From an uncultured SAR86 cluster bacterium (GTDB lineage Bacteria; Pseudomonadota; Gammaproteobacteria; Magnimaribacterales; AG-339-G14), in assembly GCA_902624765.1 (NCBI GenBank), contig CACNYO010000004.1, positions 1 to 58,341 of the forward strand: 58,341 nt of DNA, in the 5' to 3' direction. Made by a program: the position numbers and the translations under genes. Below, one piece after another: positions 9,971-20,386 of this stretch. Each line of letters starts with the position of its first letter. Within the stretch, counting starts at the first letter, position 1. The notes beneath the pieces are model-generated. The model had not been told where the DNA came from. It saw only the letters and a program-made list of their open reading frames with translations, and ran no database searches.

Positions 9971-10557
9971 CTGAATTTCTTTTAATTGCGTCTATCCATC
10001 TTGTTGCAGTTATAAGTCCCGGTCCTGATTTTGCAGTTGTACTGAGACAGTCTCTCTCTTCTACAAGAAAATCCTCAATTTATACAGCTTTAGGAATTGC
10101 AACCAGCGAGTTTATTCATTGTTTATATTCTATATTTGGAATGGAATTGATTATGAAATATCAAGAGAACGTTTTTCTTGTTCTTAAACCCATAGCAATT
10201 TTGTATTTATTTTATTTAGGGATATCCTCTTTTTTTACTAATCGTCCATCTGAAAAGTTGACTCAATCCAGTTCTAAAAATTTTTCTCTTGGATTTATGA
10301 CAAATCTTCTAAATTTTCAAGCAAGCACTTTTACCGTTACGTTATTTTTTGCAATTGTTAACATTAATACTCCTTTAAGTATTTTAATTTTTTATGCCAT
10401 ATTTATCGCAGTAAGTACGTTCGTATGGTTTGCATTTTTGTCTTTATTACTTACAAGTAAAGGATTTCTTTATAAATTCAATAATTTCATACCGTGGATT
10501 TACAAATTTACTGGTATTGTTTTTATAATTAGTTCTTTTTATTTAATAACTCTCTAA
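9967..10557 (+). CDS. LysE family translocator
   Basis: N-terminal 'AVISPGPDFAVVLRQSL' typical of LysE/RhtB; multi-TM; TTG start overlapping murB stop. Confidence 0.85.
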   Translation: MTEFLLIASIHLVAVISPGPDFAVVLRQSLSSTRKSSIYTALGIATSEFIHCLYSIFGMELIMKYQENVFLVLKPIAILYLFYLGISSFFTNRPSEKLTQSSSKNFSLGFMTNLLNFQASTFTVTLFFAIVNINTPLSILIFYAIFIAVSTFVWFAFLSLLLTSKGFLYKFNNFIPWIYKFTGIVFIISSFYLITL

Positions 10558-11120
10558 TGGATACAGAACCGAAAACATCTGCACAACTATTTAGCGATAT
10601 TTTAAAACTTCAAAATGAAGGTTCATTGCCTCCAGTTGATGACTGGAATCCACCTTTATGCGAAAACGTACAAATGAAAATCACAAGAGATGGAAAATGG
10701 TATTTCATGAATTCTCCAATAGGTCGCGAAAAAATGGTTAATTTATTTAGTACGGTTCTTAGATATGATGATGATGGTCATTATTATCTCGTTACTCCGG
10801 TAGAAAAAATAAAGATCGAAGTAGAAGATAAACCATTTGTAATCGTTACTTACCAAAAAGAAATTAAAAATGATAAGGAAGTATTTTTATTCAAGACTAA
10901 TGTCGGTGATATCGTTCTTTTAGACTCTAAGGATAAATTAAGAGTAGAAATCGACAAAGATACGCTTGAACCTTCTCCATACCTAAAAATAAGAAAGAAT
11001 TTAGAGGGACTTATAAGTAGAAATGTCTTTTATCAACTTGTAGATGAATCCTATGAAAAAGATAATGAGTTATTTATAAAAAGCAGTAATGAAGAGTTTT
11101 CGTTAGGAAAATTGGATTGA
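10557..11120 (+). CDS. DUF1285 domain-containing protein
   Basis: 'DGKWYFMNSPIGREKMVNLFSTVLRYDDDGHYYLVTPVEKIKIEVED' matches the DUF1285 pattern. Confidence 0.8.
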   Translation: MDTEPKTSAQLFSDILKLQNEGSLPPVDDWNPPLCENVQMKITRDGKWYFMNSPIGREKMVNLFSTVLRYDDDGHYYLVTPVEKIKIEVEDKPFVIVTYQKEIKNDKEVFLFKTNVGDIVLLDSKDKLRVEIDKDTLEPSPYLKIRKNLEGLISRNVFYQLVDESYEKDNELFIKSSNEEFSLGKLD

Positions 11121-11123
11121 TGA

Positions 11124-12797
11124 TCACATATTTGGATAGTTAGGTCCTCCCATTCCCTCTGGTGTTACCCAAACAATGTTTTGACTTGGATCTTTGATAT
11201 CGCAAGTTTTACAATGAACACAGTTTTGCGCATTGATTTGAAACTTTTGTTCTCCATCTTTTTCTACAACTTCATACACTCCAGCAGGACAGTATCTTTG
11301 AGCAGGTTCATCATATTCCGGAAGATTAACAGAAATAGGTATAGATGAATCTTTCAAAGTAAGATGGCAGGGCTGATCCTCTTCGTGGTTGGTATTGGAA
11401 AGGAATACAGAAGATAATTTATCAAAACTCACAACACCATCCGGTTTAGGATAATCAATAGGCTTACTTTCTGAAACTTTTTTCAAACAAGCATAGTCTG
11501 GAGTAGGGTGGTTAAGAGTAAAAGGAAGCTTACCGCGAAAAATTAATTGATCTATTGCAGCTAAAGCAACTCCAATTAAACCTTTAAAACCCCACTTCAA
11601 ACCGTTATGAAGAAAAGGACCCCAATTTCTAGCTTTGTGTAATTCTTTATTGGCCCAGGATTTTTCAAATTCTTTTTCATAATTTACTAAATCAGCATCA
11701 TTAACTTGATTTTTGATCGCTTCAAAAACTACCTCTGCGCCTATCATCCCAGATTTCATTGCTGTGTGAGTACCTTTAATTTTTGGAAAGTTTAAAGTAC
11801 CAGCATTATCTCCAACCAATAGACCTCCAGGAAATGACATTTTTGGTCTAGATTGATAACCGCCTTTAATTAGTGCTCTAGCACCATAGGCTACTCTTTT
11901 ACCTCTCTCTAAAATCTTTTTGATATCTTTTTGCTGTTTCCATTGTTGAAATTCATCAAAAGGACTTATGTGAGGATTTTCATAATCCAAAGGAACAACG
12001 TAGCCCAAATAAACTTGATTGTTTTCGCCATGATAAAAATAGGAACCAGATATAGTTCCATTACTAGGCCACCCCATTGTATGCATTACTGTTCCTTCCT
12101 CATGATCTTCAGGAGAAATATCCCAAATTTCTTTAAAACCTATTCCATAATGCTGAGGATCTCTATTGTCATCAAGGTTAAATTTATTTATGAGTTGTTT
12201 ACCTAGATGACCACGGCAACCTTCAGCGAAGATAGTGTACTTTCCTCTTAATTCCATTGAAGGCTGATAGGATGGCTTTTTTTCCCCTTCCTTGGTGATA
12301 CCCATTTCTCCGGTAAGGATGCCTTTAACGGTATCCCCTTCAAATATAACCTCTGAAGCTGTAAATCCTGGGAAGATTTCTACCCCCAAATTTTCAGCTT
12401 GAGAAGCAAGCCACCTGCAGAAATTAGCTAAACTCATGACATAGTTTCCGTGATTATTGAAAGTCGGAATTAAAAAACTAGGAAATGGTATGTTAAAGGA
12501 AAGATTTTCAGATATAACGAATTTCACGATATCTTTTGTTGCAGGAGAATTCAAAGGCGCTTCTTTTTCCTTCCAATCAGGAATAAGTTCATTAAGGGCA
12601 GTAGGCTCGAACACATTTCCAGATAGTATGTGTGCTCCTATTTCTGAACCTTTTTCAATGAGGCAAACGCTTAACTCTGTATTACTCTCAGATGCTAATT
12701 GTTTGAGTCTTATTGCCGTAGAGAGCCCTGATGGACCTCCACCTACAATAACGACGTCATATTCCATGACGTCTCTTTCTTGTTGTATTTCTTCCAT
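11124..12797 (-). CDS. Electron transfer flavoprotein-ubiquinone oxidoreductase
   Basis: FAD motif 'VVIVGGGPSGLSTAIRL'; C-terminal 4Fe-4S 'CPAGVYE...NCVHCKTCDIKDPSQNIVWVTPEGMGGPNY'. Confidence 0.95.
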   Translation of the reverse strand: MEEIQQERDVMEYDVVIVGGGPSGLSTAIRLKQLASESNTELSVCLIEKGSEIGAHILSGNVFEPTALNELIPDWKEKEAPLNSPATKDIVKFVISENLSFNIPFPSFLIPTFNNHGNYVMSLANFCRWLASQAENLGVEIFPGFTASEVIFEGDTVKGILTGEMGITKEGEKKPSYQPSMELRGKYTIFAEGCRGHLGKQLINKFNLDDNRDPQHYGIGFKEIWDISPEDHEEGTVMHTMGWPSNGTISGSYFYHGENNQVYLGYVVPLDYENPHISPFDEFQQWKQQKDIKKILERGKRVAYGARALIKGGYQSRPKMSFPGGLLVGDNAGTLNFPKIKGTHTAMKSGMIGAEVVFEAIKNQVNDADLVNYEKEFEKSWANKELHKARNWGPFLHNGLKWGFKGLIGVALAAIDQLIFRGKLPFTLNHPTPDYACLKKVSESKPIDYPKPDGVVSFDKLSSVFLSNTNHEEDQPCHLTLKDSSIPISVNLPEYDEPAQRYCPAGVYEVVEKDGEQKFQINAQNCVHCKTCDIKDPSQNIVWVTPEGMGGPNYPNM

Positions 12798-12910
12798 ACC
12801 TACTCTTATATGGGGAGTATTGTGCGTATTTTAAAGACTTACTTTAAACTAGCAAATCCTTTAGAATATGTAGTTCTTGTAATATTCCGCCTTAACACTA
12901 TATAAAAAGT

Positions 12911-13663
12911 ATGAAAATTTTAGTTCCAATAAAAAGAGTTGTTGATTACAACGTAAAAGTAAGGCCAAAAGCTGATGAATCAGGTGTAGATCTGAATAAC
13001 GTTAAAATGGCCATAAATCCCTTTTGTGAGATAGCTGTCGAAGAGGCTGTAAGATTAAAGGAAGCTGGTACAGCTACTGAAATTATTGCTGTAACAGTCG
13101 GCACTTCTGCTTCACAAGAGCAATTAAGAACAGCATTAGCATTAGGTGCAGACAGAGCTATTCTTGTAGAAACTGATATTGAGGTAGAGCCTTTAGGAAT
13201 TGCAAAGCTTCTCAAAGGAATCATTGATAAAGAGTCTCCTGACCTAATTCTTCTAGGGAAACAAGCAATTGATGGAGATAATAATCAGACATCTCAGATG
13301 TTAGCTGCTCTCAGCGGTTATGCTCAAGCAACTTTTGCTTCTGAGTTAAAAATTGAGGGAGAAAAGGCAGTTGTAACCAGAGAGGTTGATGGAGGGTTAC
13401 AAACAATATCTGTGAATCTTCCGTGTATTGTTTCATCAGATCTGAGGCTTAATGAGCCAAGATATGCTTCCCTACCTAACATAATGAAAGCAAAGCAGAA
13501 ACAACTTGATGTTGTTGAAGCCGGTTCTATGGGAGTAGATATTGAACCGAGAAATAAAACTATTAAAGTTTCTCCCCCTCCTGTAAGAGAAGCTGGGATA
13601 ATAGTGGAAACTGTTGATGATTTAGTCGATAAACTTAAAAACGAAGCAAAGGTAATAACATGA
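12911..13663 (+). CDS. etfB: Electron transfer flavoprotein subunit beta
   Basis: '[18 protein letters not shown]', '[23 protein letters not shown]'. Confidence 0.96.
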   Translation: MKILVPIKRVVDYNVKVRPKADESGVDLNNVKMAINPFCEIAVEEAVRLKEAGTATEIIAVTVGTSASQEQLRTALALGADRAILVETDIEVEPLGIAKLLKGIIDKESPDLILLGKQAIDGDNNQTSQMLAALSGYAQATFASELKIEGEKAVVTREVDGGLQTISVNLPCIVSSDLRLNEPRYASLPNIMKAKQKQLDVVEAGSMGVDIEPRNKTIKVSPPPVREAGIIVETVDDLVDKLKNEAKVIT

Positions 13664-14586
13664 GTATACTTGTAATAGCTGAACACGATAATGAAGAAAT
13701 AAAAGCTTCAACGAACAACGTTGTAACTGCTGCCACTAATCTAGAAGGTGAAATTCACATTCTTGTAGCAGGATCAAATTGCACAGGAGCAAAAGATCAA
13801 GCATCTAAAATCTCAAATGTAACAAAAGTTCTAGTTGCCGATGCTCCAGAATATGAGCATTGTTTAGCAGAGAACATTGCAGATTTAATAGTTGCTATTT
13901 CTGCAGATTATTCTCATATATTAGCTCCAGCAACAACTAATGGTAAAAACTTTATGCCAAGAGTTTCTGCACTTCTTGATGTTTCTCAAGTCTCAGATAT
14001 TACTGCTATTGATGCACCTGATACTTTTCAAAGGCCAATTTACGCAGGTAATTGCATCGCTACTGTCCAAAATTCTGATTCAAAGAAAGTTATCACTGTA
14101 AGAACTACAGCTTTTGATGCTGCCCCTAACGATGGTAATGCTGAGATAGCTGACCTTCAGGAGAATCATAATCTTGGTGTGTCTGAATTTATAAAAGCTG
14201 AAATTGCTGAATCAGATAGACCAGAACTGACAGCCGCAGATGTGATTATTTCTGGTGGAAGAGGTATGCAAAACGGAGATAACTTTAAAATTCTTGAATC
14301 AGTTGCTGATAAATTAGGTGCAGCAATTGGTGCTTCTCGTGCAGCAGTTGATTCTGGTTTTGTTCCGAATGACTATCAAGTAGGTCAAACAGGTAAAATA
14401 GTTGCACCAAATTTATACATAGCTGTTGGGATATCAGGAGCTATTCAACATTTGGCTGGGATGAAGGACAGTAAAGTTATTGTTGCAATTAATAAAGATG
14501 AAGATGCCCCAATATTTCAAGTAGCTGATTACGGTTTAGTTGCAGATTTATTTACTGCTGTTCCAGAACTTGATGCAAAACTTTAA
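13660..14586 (+). CDS. etfA: Electron transfer flavoprotein subunit alpha
   Basis: '[45 protein letters not shown]' ETF-alpha signature. Confidence 0.96.
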   Translation: MSILVIAEHDNEEIKASTNNVVTAATNLEGEIHILVAGSNCTGAKDQASKISNVTKVLVADAPEYEHCLAENIADLIVAISADYSHILAPATTNGKNFMPRVSALLDVSQVSDITAIDAPDTFQRPIYAGNCIATVQNSDSKKVITVRTTAFDAAPNDGNAEIADLQENHNLGVSEFIKAEIAESDRPELTAADVIISGGRGMQNGDNFKILESVADKLGAAIGASRAAVDSGFVPNDYQVGQTGKIVAPNLYIAVGISGAIQHLAGMKDSKVIVAINKDEDAPIFQVADYGLVADLFTAVPELDAKL

Positions 14587-15176
14587 TGTCAAACATAGTT
14601 GAAATAACAAAAGGAGCTGAAGAATACTTAGGTAATCTTCTTAGAGATTCTGAAGAGAAAGATACTAATATAAGAATCTTTGTTTCAGATCCTGGATCTA
14701 ATAAAGCTGAAACTTGCATTGTTTATTGTAAACTCGGTGAACAAGATCCAACTGATTTTTCTCAAAGCTACGAATCTTTCAATGTTTTTCTGGACGAAAA
14801 AAGCTTACCTTACTTAGAGGATGCAAAAGTTGATTATCATCCTGATAAATTTGGTGGCCAATTAACTATTAGAGCTCCAAAATCAAAAACTCCTTTTTTA
14901 TCTGATGGAAGTTCCATAGAGGATAAGATCAATTTCTATCTTCATAGTGAAATAAATCCAGCGCTTGCTTCACATGGAGGCGAGGTTAGCTTAGTAGAAA
15001 TTCTAGACAATAATAAAGCTGTTCTTCAATTCGGAGGAGGTTGTCAGGGATGCAGTATGATCGATGTCACTCTTAAAGAAGGAGTCGAAAAAACTCTTAT
15101 CGAGAATGTTCCAGAAATAACAGGAATTATAGACTCAACCGATCATACACTTACTGAGAACGCTTACTTTAAATAA
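14586..15176 (+). CDS. nfuA: Fe/S biogenesis protein NfuA
   Basis: A-type-like N-terminus plus Nfu domain with 'GGGCQGCSMIDVTLKEGVE'. Confidence 0.94.
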   Translation: MSNIVEITKGAEEYLGNLLRDSEEKDTNIRIFVSDPGSNKAETCIVYCKLGEQDPTDFSQSYESFNVFLDEKSLPYLEDAKVDYHPDKFGGQLTIRAPKSKTPFLSDGSSIEDKINFYLHSEINPALASHGGEVSLVEILDNNKAVLQFGGGCQGCSMIDVTLKEGVEKTLIENVPEITGIIDSTDHTLTENAYFK

Positions 15177-15178
15177 AA

Positions 15179-16585
15179 ATGCCTAATCAAAATGTCTCTT
15201 ATGTTTTTAACGACACAGAGACTACAGGCTTAAACTTAAATTTTTCTCAAATTATTCAAATAGGTTCAATACTAACTTCAGAGAATTTTGATCTTATTGA
15301 TAATATTGACCAAGAATGTCAAATCTTACCCTGGGTAGTTCCGGATCCAGGAGCTTATTTTACTCATAAAAAGATTTCTACTCTTAATTCAAACTGTAAC
15401 AAGAGCCACTACGATTTAATGAAGGAAATTCATTCTACTTGGCAGCAATGGTCGAATTCTTCAAATTTGGTTCATATAACTTATAACGGACATAAATTTG
15501 ATGAAGAACTTCTCAGAAGACAATTTTATTGGTATCTGTTAGATCCATATATTACAAACACTAATAATAATGGCAGAGCAGATATGTATGTGTTGTTTCA
15601 ATTATTAGCAAATTTTTTTTCAGAAGAAATAAAAACTGGAAAAAATGAAAACGGTGATTTAAGTCTTAAATTAAGCGATTTGGCAGAGGCCAACGGTATC
15701 TCAGCTGAAGGAGCTCATGATGCATTAGAAGATTGTGTTTTGATGGTAGAGCTAGGAAAAATTATTAAAGATAGAGCTCCTGAAGCTTGGAAAATTTTCA
15801 TTAAGGGATCATCTAAGAAAGGAAATTTAGATATTTTAAGGTCTGAAAAATTTTGCCTATTAGGTGAAGTAGTTCGAAGAAATAAATATGTTTATCCCAT
15901 TTATCCTTGTGGACAAAATAACGCGAATCAGAATCAAATAATTGTATGTGATTTGTATTTCAATCCAGACGAATTATTTATCCTAAAAGATCATGAACTT
16001 TTAGATCAATTAGGAACTCAAGGAGGAGCTTTTAAATTAGTTTCGATAAATAAAAGTATGCCTGTGATTCCATTAGAAAGTTTATCTAAACCCTCATCAT
16101 TTTTAGATTTAACAATTAAAGAGTTAACAAAAAGAGCAAATTTATTAAGAGAAAATTTTGAATTTTCAGAAAGAATCTCAGAGCTTTTACTTAAGAAACA
16201 AAAGACTTATCCTCCACCTAAGTACGTAGACCAAGCTATCTATGAAAGATTCCCTAGTGAATCTGACAGACTTTGGATGGAAAAATTTCACATTTCAACT
16301 TGGCAAGATAAAGCAAAATTAAAGGAAGGCTTTGAGGATGGCAGATATAGAGAGTTAGCCTCTAGAATCATTGCTTTAGAGAAACCCGACCTATTGACTG
16401 ATAAGGAAGATGAAGATTTTTCTCATTTTGTTAATGAGCGATTATTTTCTAAAGGTCCTTGGCTTAATTTAAGTCAAGCAATACAAAAATTAGAAAGATT
16501 TAATTCTGAAGATTCGGATCACTTGAAAATTAAAAATGCTCTTACAGAACATCTTAAGAATTTAGAAAAAACTAATCTGGCTTAG
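15179..16585 (+). CDS. sbcB: Exodeoxyribonuclease I
   Basis: DEDDh exonuclease 'FNDTETTGLNLNFSQIIQIG', 'ISAEGAHDALEDC'; C-terminal ExoI region 'YERFPSESDRLWMEKFH'. Confidence 0.9.
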   Translation: MPNQNVSYVFNDTETTGLNLNFSQIIQIGSILTSENFDLIDNIDQECQILPWVVPDPGAYFTHKKISTLNSNCNKSHYDLMKEIHSTWQQWSNSSNLVHITYNGHKFDEELLRRQFYWYLLDPYITNTNNNGRADMYVLFQLLANFFSEEIKTGKNENGDLSLKLSDLAEANGISAEGAHDALEDCVLMVELGKIIKDRAPEAWKIFIKGSSKKGNLDILRSEKFCLLGEVVRRNKYVYPIYPCGQNNANQNQIIVCDLYFNPDELFILKDHELLDQLGTQGGAFKLVSINKSMPVIPLESLSKPSSFLDLTIKELTKRANLLRENFEFSERISELLLKKQKTYPPPKYVDQAIYERFPSESDRLWMEKFHISTWQDKAKLKEGFEDGRYRELASRIIALEKPDLLTDKEDEDFSHFVNERLFSKGPWLNLSQAIQKLERFNSEDSDHLKIKNALTEHLKNLEKTNLA

Positions 16586-17408
16586 TTATTAAAAGAAGTA
16601 ATCCAAATTTTGGATGATCAAAATAATTAATTTCTCCTGATTTAAGTCTTCTTGATTCCTTTAACTGAAACATCGGGACTAAATCCTCCTCATGTAAATT
16701 AGGGAGAATTTTCTTTTGAAAAATTTGTTCCTTCTCGCTAAGTAGAAATCCCTCAGGAGTTAAAACATTTTCATCTAAATTTTTAACTATAGAGTTTTCA
16801 TTCTCCTTTATCTGCTCAGCCAAAAAAATTTCGACATCGCTATGCAAATATCTTCCTTTATAGGGTCTTATAAATCCATAAATTCTAGAACCTCTTTCTA
16901 TATTTGAATCTATAAAGATTTCAAATGAATTATCCTTTGTAGGAATTGGTTGATACCAGGATTGCTCACCAATAAATCTGAAGTATCTACTTCTTCTTAT
17001 TAAATCTTTAAATTCTTTCATTAAATTATCGTCTCTTTTATCTAATTGGAATATTTTTCTAGGAAATTCCCTTTCTCGAGTAATTATATTTTCTTGTATT
17101 ATTTTTCTTTGAGTTTCTTTCTTTATGAAAGGAATATCAATTGACTCATTTTCATCCAAAATCTTAAAATCTGTCGGAATAATATCTAAGTTTGGATATT
17201 GAAATTCATCTAGAACCAAGAAAAATTTCTCAAAATTCACTGAAGGTTCTTTAAATATTTCTTTCAAATTTTCATCTTTTAAATATTTAATAAAAATGAT
17301 GTCAATTCTATATTCATCATCATTTAGAAAATCAAAATCGATTTGTTTTTGCTCAACTGAAATTAGATTTAATGAAATTATAAGAAGAAAAAAATTAACT
17401 AGCTTCAT
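16572..17408 (-). CDS. csiV: CsiV family protein
   Basis: Signal peptide; 'YRIDIIFIKYL...EFQYPNLDI', 'WYQPIPTKDNSFEIFID', 'IYGFIRPYKGRYLHSDVEIFLAE'; csiV commonly neighbours mfd in gammaproteobacteria. Confidence 0.72.
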   Translation of the reverse strand: MKLVNFFLLIISLNLISVEQKQIDFDFLNDDEYRIDIIFIKYLKDENLKEIFKEPSVNFEKFFLVLDEFQYPNLDIIPTDFKILDENESIDIPFIKKETQRKIIQENIITREREFPRKIFQLDKRDDNLMKEFKDLIRRSRYFRFIGEQSWYQPIPTKDNSFEIFIDSNIERGSRIYGFIRPYKGRYLHSDVEIFLAEQIKENENSIVKNLDENVLTPEGFLLSEKEQIFQKKILPNLHEEDLVPMFQLKESRRLKSGEINYFDHPKFGLLLLITKPD

Positions 17409-20307
17409 CTAACTTTAGATTAGAAATTAATGATGAAAATGTATTTTGCAGAAACATAATTGAATTATCTTCTTGCGGATTAAACACTAATACGTTGTTT
17501 GATTTGTTATCTGTCAAAATCGGAGATTCAGAGTCAAATATGCATTCAATTTTTTTGCTTGATCCAACTATTTTCTTAATCATTAATGGTTTGGAAATAA
17601 TTTTTAGTTTAGTAAGTTCTATTAAATTTTGAAAAGATTTTGAAATAGGACCAAATCTATCGATGATTTCAAATTTTAAGCTTTTTAATTCATCAAGTGT
17701 TTTACATTCAGCCAACCTTTTATAAATTTCAAGCCTTAATTCTGCTTGAGGCAGATAATCATTTTCTATGTATGCTGATATGTTTAAATTAATCGACGTA
17801 TCAATTATTTTGTTCTCAGGCATTCCTTTAAGAAGGTATTTAGCTTTTTTTATCATTTCACTGAAAAGATTTAAACCAACATCATGCACTAAACCACTTT
17901 GCTTTTCTCCCAAGATTTCTCCAGCACCTCTAATTTCAAGATCTCTCATTGCTAGAGCCAAGCCCGCATTGAAAGAATCTGTGGATTGCAATGCTGTAAT
18001 TCGCTCTTTTGCTTTTCCTTTGATTTCTTTGTGTTCATTTGTAAAAAAATACGCATATGCTTGTGTAAATGATCTTCCAACTCTACCTCTTAATTGATGA
18101 AGCTGAGACAAGCCAAAATTATCTGCATCTTTAACTATGAGTGTATTGGCATTAGGAATATCTATCCCGCTCTCTATGATAGTTGTGCATACAAGGACAT
18201 CAATCCTTCCTTCCTTAAAATTATCTATTATTCTCTTTATCTTTAGTGGATCCATTTGGCCATGAACAATATCAATATTTTTATCAGGAAAAATTTGAGT
18301 TAATTTATATTTTTCGTCCTCTAGCATGTGGATTCTGTTACACACATAGAATGTTTGACCACCTCTTAATGTTTCTCGTCTTATTGCTTCTTTAATAAAA
18401 GATTTAGACTCTCTTGATACTATTGTCTCAACTGGCTTTCTTCCGTGCGGGGGAGAGGCAATGATAGAAAAATCTTTTAGGTCAGTTAGGGCTAAATTTA
18501 AAGTCCTAGGAATTGGAGTTGCCGATAAATACATTACATCAATTTGCGCTTTCAAAGATTTGATTTTTTCTTTTTGCCTGACTCCAAATTTATGTTCCTC
18601 ATCAATTATCAATAAACCAACATTGTTAAAGTCTAATTTATTGTTCATTAATGCATGCGTACCAATAACTATTAAATTAGGTTTGTCTGAAATCTTCGAA
18701 TAAACTTCTTTTCTTTCTTGGGCGGTAAGATTCCTTGTCAATAAAACAATATCTACATCATATTTGGAAAATCTTTTTTTAAATGTTTCGTAGTGCTGTT
18801 CAGCAAGAATTGTAGTAGGAACCATTAAACAAACTTGGAAGCCATTGATATAAGAAATAAATGAAGCCCTCAAAGCCATCTCTGTCTTTCCAAAACCAAC
18901 TTCTCCACAAATTAATCTATCCATCATTTTAGAGGTACTGAAGTCCTCTAATATAGAGCTAGAACATTTATGTTGGTCAGGAGTAAGTTCATAAGGAAAA
19001 TTTTCTATGAATTTTTGGAAACTTTTTTTATCTATATCTAGTGGAGATCTTTTAAAACTCGATCTTTTTGCTTCTGATTCTATTAATTCAGCAGCAAAAT
19101 CATAAGCTTTTTTAAATGTCTTTTGTTTTTTTTGATTCCATTTACTCTTTCTAATTGAGTCGAGTTTAATTTCATCTATTCCTACGTAAGCTGATAGAAG
19201 GTTCATGGAATGAACTGGCAAATAAATTAAATCTCCTTGATCAAATTCAATAATCAAACATTCAGTTTCATTCAATTTTTTTAGCCCCTTAAAGATCCCG
19301 ATACCATGATCTAAATGGACTACTTTTGAGTCAATTTCAAAAGCAATATTCTCGGTAATAGAAAATCTCTCATATGAGTAATCATCTTTAAGATTGAAAT
19401 CATCTTTTTTATTTTGAATATTTAAAGTCAGATTCTCAGAATTTAGTGAAGAAATTTCATCTATTGTATTAAATAAAATACTTGGAGGGAGGGGAGGTCT
19501 GTCTAAGTCTAACTTGAAGTCTTCATATCTTTCATTAATCAAATCCCAATAATCATGCAAATGTTTTTTTGCTTCATTAACGTAGATAATTTTGTATTTT
19601 TTGAAGTAGTCGCTAAAAAATGTTCTTTCATAAAAAAATAAAGGCAAATAATGTTCTAATCCCTCTAAATTTTTTCCCTCAAGGATTCCGTCAAATACGA
19701 GGCCATCGGATTGAAATGTACTTCTCCAGTTTTTCTTAAAAATATCAATGGATTCATTCGTTAACTCATAACCTTTAGCAGCAATACATTTATATGTATC
19801 AATTTCTTTAAAAGTAATTTGATCTTCAATCTTAAAATATTTTATAGAAATAACTTCCTCATCGAAAAGGTCAATTCTTATAGGAAGTTTAGAATTACTT
19901 GGAAATATATCTATCACAGATCCTCTAATAGCGTATTGCCCGTTTTTGACTATTAAATCTTCTCTTTCATATCCAGAATTAATTAGAAATTTAGTTAATT
20001 TACTTAAATCTATCTCTTGATTCTTTGATATTTGGAATGTCTTTTCAAAAATATATTTTTTATCAAATAAGGGTTGAATTATTGATGAAGCGGTACAGGC
20101 AAAGCTTTTTTCATTTTCAATTAACGATCTAAGTGTTTCTATACGTTTTCCAAGAAGAGCTGGATCTGGTGAAAAATTATCATAAGGTAGAATTTCCAAA
20201 TCGGTTAAAACTTCTAAATTTTCAAAAAAGGATGGGGTAGATGCTTTATGGCTATCTAATTGGTATTTACTTTCAAAAATAATTATATTTTTTTGATCTA
20301 AATTCAT
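17395..20307 (-). CDS. mfd: Transcription-repair coupling factor Mfd (shortened)
   Basis: 'VVHLDHGIGIFKGL' RNAP-interaction region, helicase 'CGEVGFGKTEMALRA', 'IIDEEHKFGVRQKEK', 'LHQLRGRVGRS', TRCF C-terminus. In-frame TAA upstream of the ATG, with no alternative start between. Confidence 0.95.
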   Translation of the reverse strand: MNLDQKNIIIFESKYQLDSHKASTPSFFENLEVLTDLEILPYDNFSPDPALLGKRIETLRSLIENEKSFACTASSIIQPLFDKKYIFEKTFQISKNQEIDLSKLTKFLINSGYEREDLIVKNGQYAIRGSVIDIFPSNSKLPIRIDLFDEEVISIKYFKIEDQITFKEIDTYKCIAAKGYELTNESIDIFKKNWRSTFQSDGLVFDGILEGKNLEGLEHYLPLFFYERTFFSDYFKKYKIIYVNEAKKHLHDYWDLINERYEDFKLDLDRPPLPPSILFNTIDEISSLNSENLTLNIQNKKDDFNLKDDYSYERFSITENIAFEIDSKVVHLDHGIGIFKGLKKLNETECLIIEFDQGDLIYLPVHSMNLLSAYVGIDEIKLDSIRKSKWNQKKQKTFKKAYDFAAELIESEAKRSSFKRSPLDIDKKSFQKFIENFPYELTPDQHKCSSSILEDFSTSKMMDRLICGEVGFGKTEMALRASFISYINGFQVCLMVPTTILAEQHYETFKKRFSKYDVDIVLLTRNLTAQERKEVYSKISDKPNLIVIGTHALMNNKLDFNNVGLLIIDEEHKFGVRQKEKIKSLKAQIDVMYLSATPIPRTLNLALTDLKDFSIIASPPHGRKPVETIVSRESKSFIKEAIRRETLRGGQTFYVCNRIHMLEDEKYKLTQIFPDKNIDIVHGQMDPLKIKRIIDNFKEGRIDVLVCTTIIESGIDIPNANTLIVKDADNFGLSQLHQLRGRVGRSFTQAYAYFFTNEHKEIKGKAKERITALQSTDSFNAGLALAMRDLEIRGAGEILGEKQSGLVHDVGLNLFSEMIKKAKYLLKGMPENKIIDTSINLNISAYIENDYLPQAELRLEIYKRLAECKTLDELKSLKFEIIDRFGPISKSFQNLIELTKLKIISKPLMIKKIVGSSKKIECIFDSESPILTDNKSNNVLVFNPQEDNSIMFLQNTFSSLISNLKLDEAS

Positions 20308-20341
20308 TAGTTTCTGCTTATTAAGATTTGATTACATTGTG

Positions 20342-20347
20342 TATAAT
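20342..20347 (+). promoter_or_regulatory. Putative -10 box (TATAAT) for the acyl-CoA dehydrogenase operon
   Basis: Perfect TATAAT 40 nt before the ATG at 20387. No convincing -35. Supports the downstream start over the ORF-track GTG at 20339. Confidence 0.4.
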
Positions 20348-20386
20348 GACGTCGTCTATTTTGCCCTAAACTATAGAGGAGTTTTA

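Noticed and set aside
12457-12834. Plus-strand ORF 125 aa opposite ETF-QO
   Set aside because: Wholly or largely antisense to a highly conserved gene, composition is a reverse-frame shadow. Same for 11931, 17768, 18461, 31671, 47431, 50783, 51071, 54280 and 57742.
20339-20386. 16-aa N-terminal extension of the acyl-CoA dehydrogenase (GTG start)
   Set aside because: The extension covers a perfect TATAAT and the family N-terminus begins at MNLSFSKEDQ, preceded by a good RBS.
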